The notes: generated by a model from the letters alone, not told the origin. Numbered from the stretch's first letter, positions 43,058-53,476 are shown. The stretch: DNA of 64,000 nucleotides from Acidobacteriaceae bacterium (GCA_030041435.1 JASHNW010000064.1:1-64000), one strand, 5' to 3'. Made by a program: numbers and translations.

Positions 43058-43068
43058 AAACCGGCCGG

Positions 43069-46000
43069 TCAGGAGTCAACAGACTGTGGGTTTGCGTCGC
43101 CTGGCAGAAAGACCGTGAAGACGGTGCCTGATCTTCCCGGCGTGATCCGGCTTCTGAATCGAATTGTTCCGCCGTGCCTCTCCACAATGCCTTTCGAAAT
43201 CCATAACCCCAAACCCGTTCCCACATCCTTGTTCGTGGTAAAGAATGGTTCGAACAGCTTCGCACGGTCTTCGCGAGCGATGCCGCGTCCCGAATCTGCG
43301 ATCGTCAGTCGAATTCCGGACAGAGAAGGCGGATTCCAGGCGCGGCCGGCGGAGACCCTGACACGTATCGTTCCCCCACTGGCAATTGCATCGATGCTGT
43401 TGTTCAGCAGGTTCGTTACCAGCTGCCGAATCTCGCTCTCGATCGCACAAATCTCCGGATCCTGCCGTATCTCCAGTTTGATTTCGATCGATCTGTTTCT
43501 GGCCTTCGGCGTCAACACGGTCACCAGCGAGCGGACGATGCTTCCTGTTCTAAGCGCCGTCGCCCCGTTTTTTTCTCGATAGAAGCCCAGGGTTTGCTTG
43601 CTGAGCAGCGCCACACGGTTCAGTTGTTCATCCGCCTCGACGAGAAGCGAATGAATTTCTGCCGGATCCTGAACCGATCCCGCCAGGTAAAGCAGATTCG
43701 TCAGAGCTTCGAGAGGGTTATTGATTTCATGCGCTATGGTCGTCGCCAGCCGTCCCACTGAGGCTAACCGTTCCGACATGCGAAGAGCCTGCTCCACTCG
43801 CCTTTTCCGGGTAACGTCACGCGCGATTTTTGAAGCTCCGACGATTCGTCCGCTTTCATCGCGGATGGGGGAAATAGTCAGCGAGACGTCAATCGGCCTG
43901 CGGTCCTTCGCAACTCGGACCGTTTCATAATGTTCGATTCGCTCACCGCGCGCGATGGTGGCCAAAATGCGGTCTTCGTCGTCCTGCAATTCGGGTGGGA
44001 TTATTTTTCGTATTGGCTGGCCAATGATCTCCTGCGCGGAATAGCCGAACAGTCGTTCCGCCTGAGGGTTCCAGCTCCTCACGATTCCGTTCAAGTCCTT
44101 GCTGATGATCGCATCGTCGGACGACTCGATAATTGCCGCCAGATGGCGCCGCGCGTCTTCCGCGGCCTTACGCGCGGTCACATCGATGTTGATTCCCGCC
44201 ATGCGTGCCGGCCTTCCGGAATCGTCTGCAAAGACCTGCCACCTGCCCAGAATCCAGTGCGTGCTCCCGTCCGGCCACACGATGCGCCATTCTGCCTGGA
44301 CAGGAACCCCGCTCTGGACAGCCGCTTCGACTTGTGCCAGCGCATTCGATCTGTCCTCAGGATGAATCAGCCGCTCCCAGTCTTCCCGCGTACCTCCGAA
44401 ACTTCCCGGAGCCAATCCATAGATTGCTTCCAGTTCAGGCGCCCAGCGGGCTTCATTCGTTTCCAGGTCCAGTTCGAACGTGCCGATTCCAGCAGCCTGT
44501 TGGGCCAGGCGCAGCCGCTGTTCATTCTCATGCAGCACACGCTCTGTCCGCCCGCGCTCTTCAGCTTCCTGGTTTCTCGAAATGATGATGGCCGCGGCCT
44601 GAGTCAGCACGTTGGCAAACTGAAGATCGCGTGGTGTCGCTTCGCGTGGCTCCCTGAAATACATCGCAAACGTGCCGATTGTCTTCCCCGTCGAGGTCTT
44701 CACGGGAAAAAACCAGCAGCCGCGGTATTCGTATCGTTGCGCGTGCCACAACCACGGTTTCCAGCCCGGATCCTCGCCAACGTCCGGGGTAATTCGCGGC
44801 TCGCCGCTATCGACGGCCAGGCCGGATTTCAGCGATTCCGGGCCGATCTTAAAGCCTTCAGCGCATCCCGCGTACTCTTCGGGCATTCCCACGGCATGCT
44901 GCAACTCGGTGCCGGCGGCATTGGTAATGTAAAAAGCGCACCTGGCTTCGCCACGGAATTGCCTGATGGCGGTGCGGATGAGCATGTCCAGAGACTCCGA
45001 GAGCGGCGAGCCGCTGACCGCAGCCTGGAAAGCCTGTTTCTGTCCTGCCAGCCAGAGTTCCGATTCGCGCAGGGACTCTTCAGCGTTTCTGCGGCTGGTA
45101 ATGTCGGTGCACGCGCCCACGAACCAACTCAGCTGGCCATCGTTGTTCTGCAACTTGGCTCGTCCGTACAGCCAGCGACGGCTGCCCCCTGGCAACGAAA
45201 CGCGGAATTCCATATCGAGGTCGGCGCCCGCCCGGCAGGCGTCTATGGCGAAATTCAAACGCGTCGTGTCGTCCGCATGCACGAGACGAACGAAATCCTC
45301 CATCGTCGACACCGTTTCGTCTCGTGCCAGTCCCAAAAGCCTCTTCAGGTTCTCGTCGATCTCCACAAGATCTGTCTGCGGATTCCAGCTGAACGTGCCG
45401 GTAGCCGATGCTCCTAACGCTATCTCGAGGAGTTCTTTGCTCCGGCGCACCGCTTCGCCGGCGCTGCGGACCTTCTCTGCCGCTTCCTTTTGATCGTGAA
45501 TGTCGAGACAACCACCGACATATCCTTCGAAGATTCCTTCCGGGGTGTAGCGCGGCACGCCATGATCGAGAATCCAGCGGTATTCGCCACTGTGATGGCG
45601 CAGCCGGTATTCCATTTCAAACGGCTGCCGGGCATCGAAACTGCTGATATAGATTTGCAGACAACGGTCGAGATCGTCGGGATGAACGTTTTCCGCCCAG
45701 CCATTGCCGGTTTCCTGCTGCAGCGTGCGCCCAACGAAATTCAGCCAGCTTTTGTTGAAGTAGTAGCAAAGGCTGTCTGTGCCGGATAAGCAGATCATGA
45801 CGGGAGTGGCTTCAGTAATAATCCGGAGTTGCTGCTCGCTTTGTCGCACAGCATTCTCTGCAATCCGCTGTTCCGTGATGTCTCGTGTAAAGCAGCGGGT
45901 GTGAAGAAACTTGCCGTTCTCGAACAACGCACTGGAATCGATCACCACATAGCGAATCGAGCCGTCTTTCGCACGCAATCGTGCCCGGCATTCGCGGAGT

Positions 46001-48999
46001 CTTTCCCCGCTGCGGAGGCGGCCGAGGATGTCGTCGAGCACGATCGAATCGACGTGGAATTCCGCGATGTTGTGGCCGATGTATTCCTCTGCCCCATAGC
46101 CAAGCATTTCCAGTTCTGCCTGATTCGCCCAGAGGATGGTCCCATCGGACTCCACCCAGTGCATCGCGATAGCCGCTGTTTCGGCGAGGTCGCGAAACTT
46201 TCTCTCGCTGGTTTCGACGGCTCGTCTCGACAGCACCCGTTCAGTCACTTCCATGGCATGAACGAGAACCCCTTCCATTCCCCCGCTGGCATCGCGCACC
46301 GGCTGGTAAACGAAATCCCAATAGGACTCGTCGGACAGCCCGCTGCCGGACCGGTTCAGGAGGGCTTTCATCTCGCGGCCTGCGTAAGGCTCTCCGCTTC
46401 GGTAAACCTCGTCCATGAGTTTGGCGAAAACCTGTGTCTCGATTTCCGGCAAACTCTCAAGAAGTGTTTTCCCCAGGAAATCGGATGGGCTGCGCCGTCC
46501 GGTTAGCCGCACATATTCGTCGTTTACGTAGGTCCATCGATGATCTGGTCCGCTCAGCACGCCAATGGCCGCGGGCGCCTGCGTAAGCAGTTCCTGGAAG
46601 CGTCGGCGTTCCAGCTCGGCCTCGGCCCGCAGCCGTGCCTCGCGTTCCGCCGCCTGCCGGCGCACCTTGGCCATGTTCACGTGAGTTGTCACTCGTGCGA
46701 TGAGCTCTTGTGCGGTGAATGGCTTCACCAAATAATCGTCTGCACCCGCCTGCAGGCCCTCGACGCGCGATTCCTCGCCGGCGCGGGCCGAAAGCAAAAT
46801 AACCGGTGTGCTTCTCAGCGCTTCGTCGCTCCGAATCGCGCTCAGCACAGCAAAGCCGTCGCTTCCTGGCATCATCACATCCGCCAGCACCAGCGCCGGC
46901 CGCAGCCGGCGTGCTGCCTCGATGGCCTCAATGCCATCGCGAACTGCATGAATGATGTAGTGCTTGCCAAGCAGATGCGTCAGGTATTCGCGCATGTCCG
47001 CATTGTCGTCAGCGATGACGATCGCGTCGCGTTCGTGCTGTGGGTGCGCGTCAGTCGCCTCATCTTCCGAGTGTGGAACTGAGGACTCGCTCAGAGAATC
47101 GGGGTACAGTCCCTGCAGCCACTTTTCAGCTTCTTCGACGTAGGCTTCAGCAGACACTGCCGTCGAACCCTGAGATCTGACCAGCTGAATTCGTTCTGTC
47201 GGAAGGTGGGCCGTCCCTGTGGGTATCGTCACGCGGAACGTGCTTCCCGCGCCGGGCGCACTCTCGGCCTGTACGGAACCGCCATGCAGTTTGACCAGTT
47301 CCTCTACCAGCGCCAAGCCGATGCCTGTGCCCTCGTGGGTCCTGGCGCGTACGTTCTCAACCCGGTGGAACCGTTCAAAGATGCGTGGCAGTTGATCTGC
47401 TGGTATTCCCACTCCGCTGTCGCAGACAGTCAGTTCAACACCGCCTTCGACCGGGCTCAGGATCAGTTGCACCTGGCCTTCAAAAGTGAACTTGAACGCG
47501 TTGGAGAGAAGATTGAGGACGATCTTCTCCCACATTCCGCGGTCGACGTAAACTGGTTCCTCGATGCGGCCGCAATCCACTGAGAAACCCAGCCCGGCTC
47601 TTTCTATAGCCGATCGAAAGGCGCTGGCAATATCCGCGGTAACGCTGGAAAGATCCGTAGGCTCATAAATGGCCTGAACCCTCCCGGCTTCAATTCGGGA
47701 GAAATCAAGCAGAGTATTCACCAGCTTCAGAAGCCGGAGTTGGTTGCGATGAACCATCTCCAGCTCTGCCCCTTTGAGGGCCCCATCCCTCGCAGCCAGC
47801 GCCGATTCAGTTGGTCCGAGCAGCAGGGTCAGGGGAGTGCGCAGCTCGTGGCTGATATTGCTGAAGAACAGAGTTTTGGCGCGGTCCAGTTCCGCAAGCG
47901 ACTCGGCGCGTTGCCGCTCCTGCTCGTACGCGTGCGCGTTCCCGATCATCGTCGCGATTTGCGTTGACACCAGCTCAAGAAAGTCCCGGTAGCTCTGGTT
48001 GAAACGGATTCTGGGACTCAACCCCGCAATCATGAATCCGGCCAGCTGATGTTGCATGTTGGAGCGAATCGGCACCACGGCCGCCATGTTCGGTGCATCG
48101 GTCCACGGGCCTTGTGGAACGGCGTCGAACCTGGTTTTCATTTCGTCCACCAGCTGAATTTCCTCCGCAGCATTCGCAGCCAGCAGTGGCCACATTGCGT
48201 CGGCTTTCACGCTCAGTTCAATCGTTTGCGGGCAAGCCTGATCGTGGGGGTCGACGCCGACGCAACCTGCCCGTCTGGCCGTTTTCCCCTCGTCGAGCAG
48301 GTACAGGAGAAGGAAAGGAATGTCCTTCGCAAAGGGCGCGAGCGTTGCGCCCACGATGGCACATGCTTCTTCCGCCGACTTTGCTTCGGCGGAGTGTGCT
48401 CCCAGATCGCGCAATGCGTGGACTCTCCGTTCACCGATTACCTTTTCGGTGATCTCGTGTACGGTGGCCAGAACTCCGCCGATTCCGCTCGGAGCTGTTT
48501 CGTCCGGAACAGGGCTGTAGGCGATCGTGAAATGCGTCTCTTCGAAGAAGCCGCTGCGGTCGATCTCGAGCGGGATGTCTTCCATCCAGGTGGCTGGGCC
48601 GCCGTGAAACGGGGTTTCGATGAGCGGTTTCAGGACATGCCAGATCTCCTTCCACACCTCGCTCACCGGCCGGCCAAGCGCCCAGGGGTGCTTGCTTCCA
48701 AGGATCGGAATATAGGCGTCGTTGTAGAGTGAGCAGAACTGAGGACCCCACCACAGCAGTTGCGGAAACCGATTGGCGAGCAGAAAACCCGCCATCATTC
48801 GCAATGCCGGCGACCAGCTCTCCGGAGGGCCGAGGGGCGTGTTCGCCCACGCCCTGGTGCGCATCAGATCGCCCATCTCACCGCCGCCGGAAAGCAAAAA
48901 AACGTGACTTCCGGATTCCGCATCGCCCCCGTTTGCGCTGCGGGCAGGGCTTACTTCGAGGGGTTCACCAACAGGTGGGTTGGCAGTGAGGGAATTCAC
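43069..48999 (-). CDS. Giant soluble hybrid sensor histidine kinase with two kinase cores
   Basis: The GTG start gives 1976 residues and no membrane helix. Order: PAS-like sensor (~30-190), GAF (~205-360), HisKA with H384 (FFSNISHELRTPLT), HATPase (~495-600), receiver with D708 (LVLADVMMPG) and K760, a run of PAS/PAC domains (~800-1300), a second GAF (~1310-1470), more PAS (~1480-1735), then a second kinase core with H1757 (IAHEINNPLEAL) and HATPase to the end (NLLNNSIDAIASGG, IADSGRGI, GTGLGLWISKGIVERHGG). The first core and receiver look like a complete hybrid kinase, and the second like a NtrB-type kinase, so the gene may be a fusion. No cognate output regulator is adjacent. Confidence 0.9.
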   Translation of the reverse strand: MNSLTANPPVGEPLEVSPARSANGGDAESGSHVFLLSGGGEMGDLMRTRAWANTPLGPPESWSPALRMMAGFLLANRFPQLLWWGPQFCSLYNDAYIPILGSKHPWALGRPVSEVWKEIWHVLKPLIETPFHGGPATWMEDIPLEIDRSGFFEETHFTIAYSPVPDETAPSGIGGVLATVHEITEKVIGERRVHALRDLGAHSAEAKSAEEACAIVGATLAPFAKDIPFLLLYLLDEGKTARRAGCVGVDPHDQACPQTIELSVKADAMWPLLAANAAEEIQLVDEMKTRFDAVPQGPWTDAPNMAAVVPIRSNMQHQLAGFMIAGLSPRIRFNQSYRDFLELVSTQIATMIGNAHAYEQERQRAESLAELDRAKTLFFSNISHELRTPLTLLLGPTESALAARDGALKGAELEMVHRNQLRLLKLVNTLLDFSRIEAGRVQAIYEPTDLSSVTADIASAFRSAIERAGLGFSVDCGRIEEPVYVDRGMWEKIVLNLLSNAFKFTFEGQVQLILSPVEGGVELTVCDSGVGIPADQLPRIFERFHRVENVRARTHEGTGIGLALVEELVKLHGGSVQAESAPGAGSTFRVTIPTGTAHLPTERIQLVRSQGSTAVSAEAYVEEAEKWLQGLYPDSLSESSVPHSEDEATDAHPQHERDAIVIADDNADMREYLTHLLGKHYIIHAVRDGIEAIEAARRLRPALVLADVMMPGSDGFAVLSAIRSDEALRSTPVILLSARAGEESRVEGLQAGADDYLVKPFTAQELIARVTTHVNMAKVRRQAAEREARLRAEAELERRRFQELLTQAPAAIGVLSGPDHRWTYVNDEYVRLTGRRSPSDFLGKTLLESLPEIETQVFAKLMDEVYRSGEPYAGREMKALLNRSGSGLSDESYWDFVYQPVRDASGGMEGVLVHAMEVTERVLSRRAVETSERKFRDLAETAAIAMHWVESDGTILWANQAELEMLGYGAEEYIGHNIAEFHVDSIVLDDILGRLRSGERLRECRARLRAKDGSIRYVVIDSSALFENGKFLHTRCFTRDITEQRIAENAVRQSEQQLRIITEATPVMICLSGTDSLCYYFNKSWLNFVGRTLQQETGNGWAENVHPDDLDRCLQIYISSFDARQPFEMEYRLRHHSGEYRWILDHGVPRYTPEGIFEGYVGGCLDIHDQKEAAEKVRSAGEAVRRSKELLEIALGASATGTFSWNPQTDLVEIDENLKRLLGLARDETVSTMEDFVRLVHADDTTRLNFAIDACRAGADLDMEFRVSLPGGSRRWLYGRAKLQNNDGQLSWFVGACTDITSRRNAEESLRESELWLAGQKQAFQAAVSGSPLSESLDMLIRTAIRQFRGEARCAFYITNAAGTELQHAVGMPEEYAGCAEGFKIGPESLKSGLAVDSGEPRITPDVGEDPGWKPWLWHAQRYEYRGCWFFPVKTSTGKTIGTFAMYFREPREATPRDLQFANVLTQAAAIIISRNQEAEERGRTERVLHENEQRLRLAQQAAGIGTFELDLETNEARWAPELEAIYGLAPGSFGGTREDWERLIHPEDRSNALAQVEAAVQSGVPVQAEWRIVWPDGSTHWILGRWQVFADDSGRPARMAGINIDVTARKAAEDARRHLAAIIESSDDAIISKDLNGIVRSWNPQAERLFGYSAQEIIGQPIRKIIPPELQDDEDRILATIARGERIEHYETVRVAKDRRPIDVSLTISPIRDESGRIVGASKIARDVTRKRRVEQALRMSERLASVGRLATTIAHEINNPLEALTNLLYLAGSVQDPAEIHSLLVEADEQLNRVALLSKQTLGFYREKNGATALRTGSIVRSLVTVLTPKARNRSIEIKLEIRQDPEICAIESEIRQLVTNLLNNSIDAIASGGTIRVRVSAGRAWNPPSLSGIRLTIADSGRGIAREDRAKLFEPFFTTNKDVGTGLGLWISKGIVERHGGTIRFRSRITPGRSGTVFTVFLPGDANPQSVDS

Positions 49000-49347
49000 T
49001 GTGCTCTGGTCATCCCTTCATCCCAGCGGGAATAATTCTGCCCACACGAGCGCTCATCGGGCAAATCTGTAGTGCTGTTATTTCCACTGGAAATGCAGAT
49101 TTCTCATGGACTCTGCGAACGCCGAATAGCGGCGTAGATGCGCCAATCAGGCGCGGGGGTAGCCTGGACAGTACGTTTTTCATCCCCGGACTGGGAATCC
49201 CGTGCTCGAAGGACGCAGCTTCGCCGGCTGTGACACCCGCGATAAGATGCGTCAGCGTTCGCGGCGCCGTCGGACAGGGGCAGTACTCCTCCCCTGTCCT
49301 CGTGAACTCGAGCAAGGTTTCAGGCCACAGTCAGCGCCACCGGCACA
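49000..49347. other. Intergenic stretch
   Basis: This 348-bp gap between the repeat protein stop and the kinase start contains one hairpin (49273-49298) and no convincing gene. Confidence 0.5.
49273..49298 (-). terminator. Terminator-like hairpin after the repeat protein
   Basis: GACAGGGG (49273-49280) and CCCCTGTC (49291-49298) form a perfect 8-bp stem with a 10-nt loop, about 50 bp downstream of the stop at 49348 on the minus strand. There is no T-tract, so it is either Rho-assisted or only stabilises the mRNA end. Confidence 0.4.
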
Positions 49348-52300
49348 CTATGGCGCCGTATACGCCGTGAAGGTATACGGGGTCGACACCTGCACACTGC
49401 CGTAGTCGGTAATCAGCGTCGCGTAAATCGTCTCGCCGTTGGTGGGCAGCCCGGTGGCCGTAATGGAAGTGGCTGTGATCTCACCGGATGCGAGCAGGTT
49501 GTTCGTGCCCGGGGTGGTTCCCAGCCGGAAGTTGTACCCTGTGGCGCCGATAGCTGCCGTCCACGTGAACGTCACGGTGGGACCGGTCAGCACCGAGCCC
49601 GGCGTGGGAGACGTCACCGCCGCCTGCGTGGACGCCGTGAAGGTATACGGGGTCGACACCTGCACCGTGCCGTAGTCGGTAATCAGCGTCGCATAAATGG
49701 TCTCGCCGTTGGTGGGCAGGCCGGTGGCCGTGATGGAAGTGGCTGTGATCTCACCGGAGAAGAACAGATTGTTCGTGCCCGGCGTGGTTCCCAGCCGGAA
49801 GTTGTACCCAGTGACGCCGGCGCCGGTAGCTCCCTTCCACGTAAACGTCACGGTGGGACCGGTCAGCACTGAGCCCGGCGTGGGAGACGTCAGCGACGCC
49901 TGCGTGGACGCCGTGAACGTATAGCTCTTCGATACCTGGATAGACCCGTAGTCGGTATACAGCGTCGCATAGATCGGCTCACCATTCGTGGGCAGGCCGG
50001 TGACAGTAACCGAGGTGGCTGTGATCTCACCGGAGAAGAACAGATTGTTCGTGCCCGGCGTGGTTCCCAGCCGGAAGTTGTACCCTGTGGCGCCGGTAGC
50101 TGCCGTCCACGTGAACGTCACTGTGGGGCCGGGCAGCACTGAGCCCGGGGTGGGAGACGTCAGCGCCGCCTGCGTGGACGCCGTGAAGGTATAGCTCTTC
50201 GATACCTGGATAGACCCGTAGTCGGTATACAGCGTCGCATAGATCGGCTCACCGTTGGTGGGCAGCCCGGTGGCCGTAATGGACGTGGCTGTGATTTCAC
50301 CTGAGGCGAGCAGATTGTTCTCGCCCGGCGTGGTTCCCAGCCGGAAGTTGTACCCTGTGGCGCCGGTAGCTGCTGTCCACGTGAACGTCACGGTGGGACC
50401 GGGAAGCACCGAGCCATTGGCGGGAGACGTCAGCGCCGCCTGCGTGGACGCCGTGAACATATAGCTCTTCGATACCTGGACAGACCCGTAGTCGGTATAC
50501 AGCGTCGCATAGATCGTCTCGCCGTTGGTGGGCAGCCCGGTGGCCGTAACTGAGGTGGCTGCGATTTCACCGGAGGCGAGCAGATTGTTCGCGCCCGGCG
50601 TGGTTCCCAGCCGGAAGTTGTACCCGGTGGGGGCGCCGGTAGCTGCTGTCCACGTGAACGTCACGGTGGGACCGGTCAGCACCGTGTCATTGGCGGGAGA
50701 CAGCAGCGACGCCTGCGTGGACGCCGTGAAGGTATAGGTGTTATACGGAGTTGACGTCCCCAGAGGGCCCTGGTCGGTATACAGCGTTGCATAAATCGGC
50801 TCCCCGTTGGTGGGCAGGCCCGTGGCCGTGATGGAGGTGGCTGTGATCTCACCGGAGGCGAGCAGGTTGTTCCCGCCCGGCGTGGTTCCCAGCCGGAAGT
50901 TGTATCCCGTGGCGCCGTAAGCTGCCGTCCATGTAAACGTCACTGTAGGACCGGTCAGCACCGTGCCCCCGGCGGGAGACGTCAGCACTGCCTTCGCAGG
51001 CTCGATGGGAAGCGGCAGCCCAGGCGAAGAAGTCCCTCCTCCCGGCGTGGGATTGGTGACAGTCACCAGCGCGGTGCCCTGGGCTGTGAGGTCGGTAGCC
51101 AGAATGGCTGCCTGCAGCTCAGTCCCGCTCACGTAGGTCGTGGCGCGGCCGCTGCTATTCCAGTTCACGGTCGAAGTCGGGACAAAGTTGGTCCCGTACA
51201 CCGTCAGTGTGAAAGCTGCGCCACTCACTTCGGCGCTGGTGGGCGAGAGCGAAGTTGCCGTCGGCGCCGGGTTGTCGCAGGTGAAGGTCTGTCCATTCGA
51301 AGTTCCGCCGCCAGGCGTGGCATTGAACACCGTAACCGTGGCTGTCCCCGCAGTGGTGCAGTCGCTGGCAGGAACCGTGGCTGTCAGTTGCGTCGCGCTC
51401 ACGTAAGTGGTGGCGAGGGCAGTGCCATTCCACTGCACCGAAGAACTCGTGACAAAGCTGGAGCCGTTCACGGTCAGCGTAAACGGTCCGGTACCCACGA
51501 CGCAGCTCGCCGGCGAGAGCGGCGCTGTCGTGGTCGGCACGGGGTTGTTGACGGTGAAATACAGCGGCGGAGTCGAGGTGCCGCCGGAGCTTCCGCCCGG
51601 AGGCGTGAAAACGGTTATCGGGAAGGTTCCGGCAGTAGCAGTATCGGTGCCCGGAACCGCAGCCGTCAGTTGATTGGTGCTGACGAAGGTGGTGGTGAGG
51701 CCGCTGGTGTTCCACTCTACCTGCGACTTTTCCAGCACGCTGGCGAAACCTGTGCCGTTCGCCGTCAAAGTAAAGGGGCCGCTGCCTGCCAGAACGTTGG
51801 TTGGCGATATCGAGGTAAGCGTCGGCGCCGGCAATGCGCAGGTGCCAAGGCATTCAGCCTGAAGCGTGTAAGTACCGGTGGCAACGTCTGCGCAGTCTTT
51901 GATGAACACGTTATACGTGCCGGTCGCAGGAACCCGGTACCCGTCCATCGTTACGTCTTGACTATAATTGCCGCCGGCAGAGTCGAGCGGCTGCGTGCCA
52001 GTAGCGTTGTAAAGCAGGATGCACGGACCGAAAGTGGCGACGCTTGTCGGGCTTGTAGTACCGTCCACGGTGAAATTAAGAACGTCGCCCGCTGTGCCGA
52101 TTAGGGTATAGGCATTTGATTGTGCCGTTGAACCGATGCTTCCGGTCTGCACCTGGTCGTAGACAATCGGAAAAGAATCGATCGGATCGTTCGTCTTCTG
52201 CAGGAAAACCACGTAATTGCCCGTCGCCACGTCTGCGCAGTCCCTGATGAACACGTTATAGGTGCCGGTCTTGAGGATCTGGTAGTCGTTCATCTCTACG

Positions 52301-52926
52301 TCGGTGGAATAATTGCCTCCCGCAGAGTCGAGCACCGGCGTTCCGGAGCTGTCGTAAAGCAGGATGCACGGGCCAAAACTGCCGCTGGTAGAGCTTGTAG
52401 CGACCACCGTAAAGCTGACCACGTCGTTTTTGTTTGCGGTGAAGTTGTAAGCGTTCGACTGTGTCGTCGAAGTGATCTGACCGGTCGTCGGTTGGGCATA
52501 AGGAAGGGCAACAACCGGACTCGGATTGTTCGTCTTCTCCACGAAGATCTCGTAGTCGCCGGTAGCCACGTTTGCGCAGTCCTGGATGAGCACGGTGTAG
52601 TTACCGGTCAAAAGCGCCTGGTACCCGTTCATCTCTACATCCGTCGAATAATTGCCGCCGGCAGTGTCGACCAGGTTATTATTCGGGTCATAAAGCGAGA
52701 TACACGGGCCGAACGCGCCGCTTATAGAGCTTGTAGCAACCACGGTGAAATTGAGGACGTCGTTGGCGTTTACAGGGAGCGTGTAGGCGTTGGACTGTGC
52801 TGCCGAGCTGATCGTGCCGGGTGTTGGCTGCTCATAGGGAAGAACGGGAACCTGCGCCCATGCGGGCAAACACAAACTCGCCAGCATGCACACCGCAGCC
52901 AGCAGATGGAGCTTCGGACTCTTCAT
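49348..52926 (-). CDS. Secreted PPC-IPT/TIG protein with six near-identical C-terminal repeats
   Basis: The ATG at 52926 follows AAAGGACAAATTCCG and gives 1192 residues with a signal peptide (LLAAVCMLASLCLPAWA). Three bacterial pre-peptidase (PPC)-like domains (about 27-130, 141-245, 252-358) each hold GGNYS-x-DV and a FIRDCADVATGNY-type motif with paired cysteines. Three IPT/TIG Ig-like domains follow (~366-640), then six Ig/Fn3-like repeats of ~90 residues (646-1192) with TFTWTAATGATGYNFRLGTT and LPTNGE as the shared core. No catalytic domain or anchor is seen, so adhesion or matrix binding is the likely role. The frame opens as far up as 53166, but without a start signal. Confidence 0.83.
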   Translation of the reverse strand: MKSPKLHLLAAVCMLASLCLPAWAQVPVLPYEQPTPGTISSAAQSNAYTLPVNANDVLNFTVVATSSISGAFGPCISLYDPNNNLVDTAGGNYSTDVEMNGYQALLTGNYTVLIQDCANVATGDYEIFVEKTNNPSPVVALPYAQPTTGQITSTTQSNAYNFTANKNDVVSFTVVATSSTSGSFGPCILLYDSSGTPVLDSAGGNYSTDVEMNDYQILKTGTYNVFIRDCADVATGNYVVFLQKTNDPIDSFPIVYDQVQTGSIGSTAQSNAYTLIGTAGDVLNFTVDGTTSPTSVATFGPCILLYNATGTQPLDSAGGNYSQDVTMDGYRVPATGTYNVFIKDCADVATGTYTLQAECLGTCALPAPTLTSISPTNVLAGSGPFTLTANGTGFASVLEKSQVEWNTSGLTTTFVSTNQLTAAVPGTDTATAGTFPITVFTPPGGSSGGTSTPPLYFTVNNPVPTTTAPLSPASCVVGTGPFTLTVNGSSFVTSSSVQWNGTALATTYVSATQLTATVPASDCTTAGTATVTVFNATPGGGTSNGQTFTCDNPAPTATSLSPTSAEVSGAAFTLTVYGTNFVPTSTVNWNSSGRATTYVSGTELQAAILATDLTAQGTALVTVTNPTPGGGTSSPGLPLPIEPAKAVLTSPAGGTVLTGPTVTFTWTAAYGATGYNFRLGTTPGGNNLLASGEITATSITATGLPTNGEPIYATLYTDQGPLGTSTPYNTYTFTASTQASLLSPANDTVLTGPTVTFTWTAATGAPTGYNFRLGTTPGANNLLASGEIAATSVTATGLPTNGETIYATLYTDYGSVQVSKSYMFTASTQAALTSPANGSVLPGPTVTFTWTAATGATGYNFRLGTTPGENNLLASGEITATSITATGLPTNGEPIYATLYTDYGSIQVSKSYTFTASTQAALTSPTPGSVLPGPTVTFTWTAATGATGYNFRLGTTPGTNNLFFSGEITATSVTVTGLPTNGEPIYATLYTDYGSIQVSKSYTFTASTQASLTSPTPGSVLTGPTVTFTWKGATGAGVTGYNFRLGTTPGTNNLFFSGEITATSITATGLPTNGETIYATLITDYGTVQVSTPYTFTASTQAAVTSPTPGSVLTGPTVTFTWTAAIGATGYNFRLGTTPGTNNLLASGEITATSITATGLPTNGETIYATLITDYGSVQVSTPYTFTAYTAP
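49351..50991 (-). repeat. Six tandem ~270-bp coding repeats
   Basis: Six units of 87-93 codons encode the Ig/Fn3-like repeats of the secreted protein. Identity is very high at DNA level, e.g. GTTCCCAGCCGGAAGTTGTA recurs in each on the + strand, and the last four are closest. Small indels (one to two codons near TGATGYN) separate some units. Such arrays expand and contract by recombination. Confidence 0.9.
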
Positions 52927-53320
52927 CGGAATTTGTCCTTTCGCAGCACAGATATTTTGGCTATCCCGAGCCCGCGCATCGGGACGCATGAGAGCCATCA
53001 CAGCTCCCGCAAAAACCGCGGCGGCCAGGGCAGAAGAACTGCTGCCCATTTCGATGGCTGTGCTTCGCGCCCAACCCAATCCGCCGGAGGCAACGGCCCG
53101 AGCGCCGATCCATACCGCCCGAATTCGCCCAAACTCCCGACGCCTCATCGGTTTATTCCCCTTCACCTTCGAATGCGATTCCGCATGACTCGGCCCGGCA
53201 CGCTCGCCTGGCGATCCAATCCGCCGAGTTCACAAGCGGTTTAGCTTTGCTGTGATCATCCCAGCTTGGCACTTGGCTGTGGAGAATAGCTCTTTGGGGC
53301 GACCGCCACGAATGGCAGCA

Positions 53321-53350
53321 CGGGACAGATAACGGGACATAACGGGACAT
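53321..53350. repeat. Triple direct repeat upstream of the HTH-TPR gene
   Basis: CGGGACAGAT, AACGGGACAT and AACGGGACAT stand head to tail, so GGGACA recurs at 53322, 53334 and 53344, close to one helical turn apart. It lies in the 550-bp divergent gap 52927-53476, ~45 bp before a possible -10 (TATACT, 53393-53398). This looks like an operator for a protein binding one DNA face. The rest of the gap holds no gene. Confidence 0.5.
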
Positions 53351-53476
53351 TTGCCTGGAACGCACCCCGCTAAGTTCGGATTGCCCGAGGGGTATACTGT
53401 TGGCCTCCCCCCCAAGCGGACATTTCTCTCTGCCGTCGCTCCTTTGGCTCATGAGGCGGATGAAAGGGAGCATCGT

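Noticed and set aside
43930-45417. 495-codon + strand frame inside the giant kinase
   Set aside because: No domains; the kinase frame is continuous and rich in PAS motifs.
49351-50991. CRISPR array or mobile repeats
   Set aside because: Units are ~270 bp, contiguous, in frame and encode Ig-like protein repeats; there are no short spacers.
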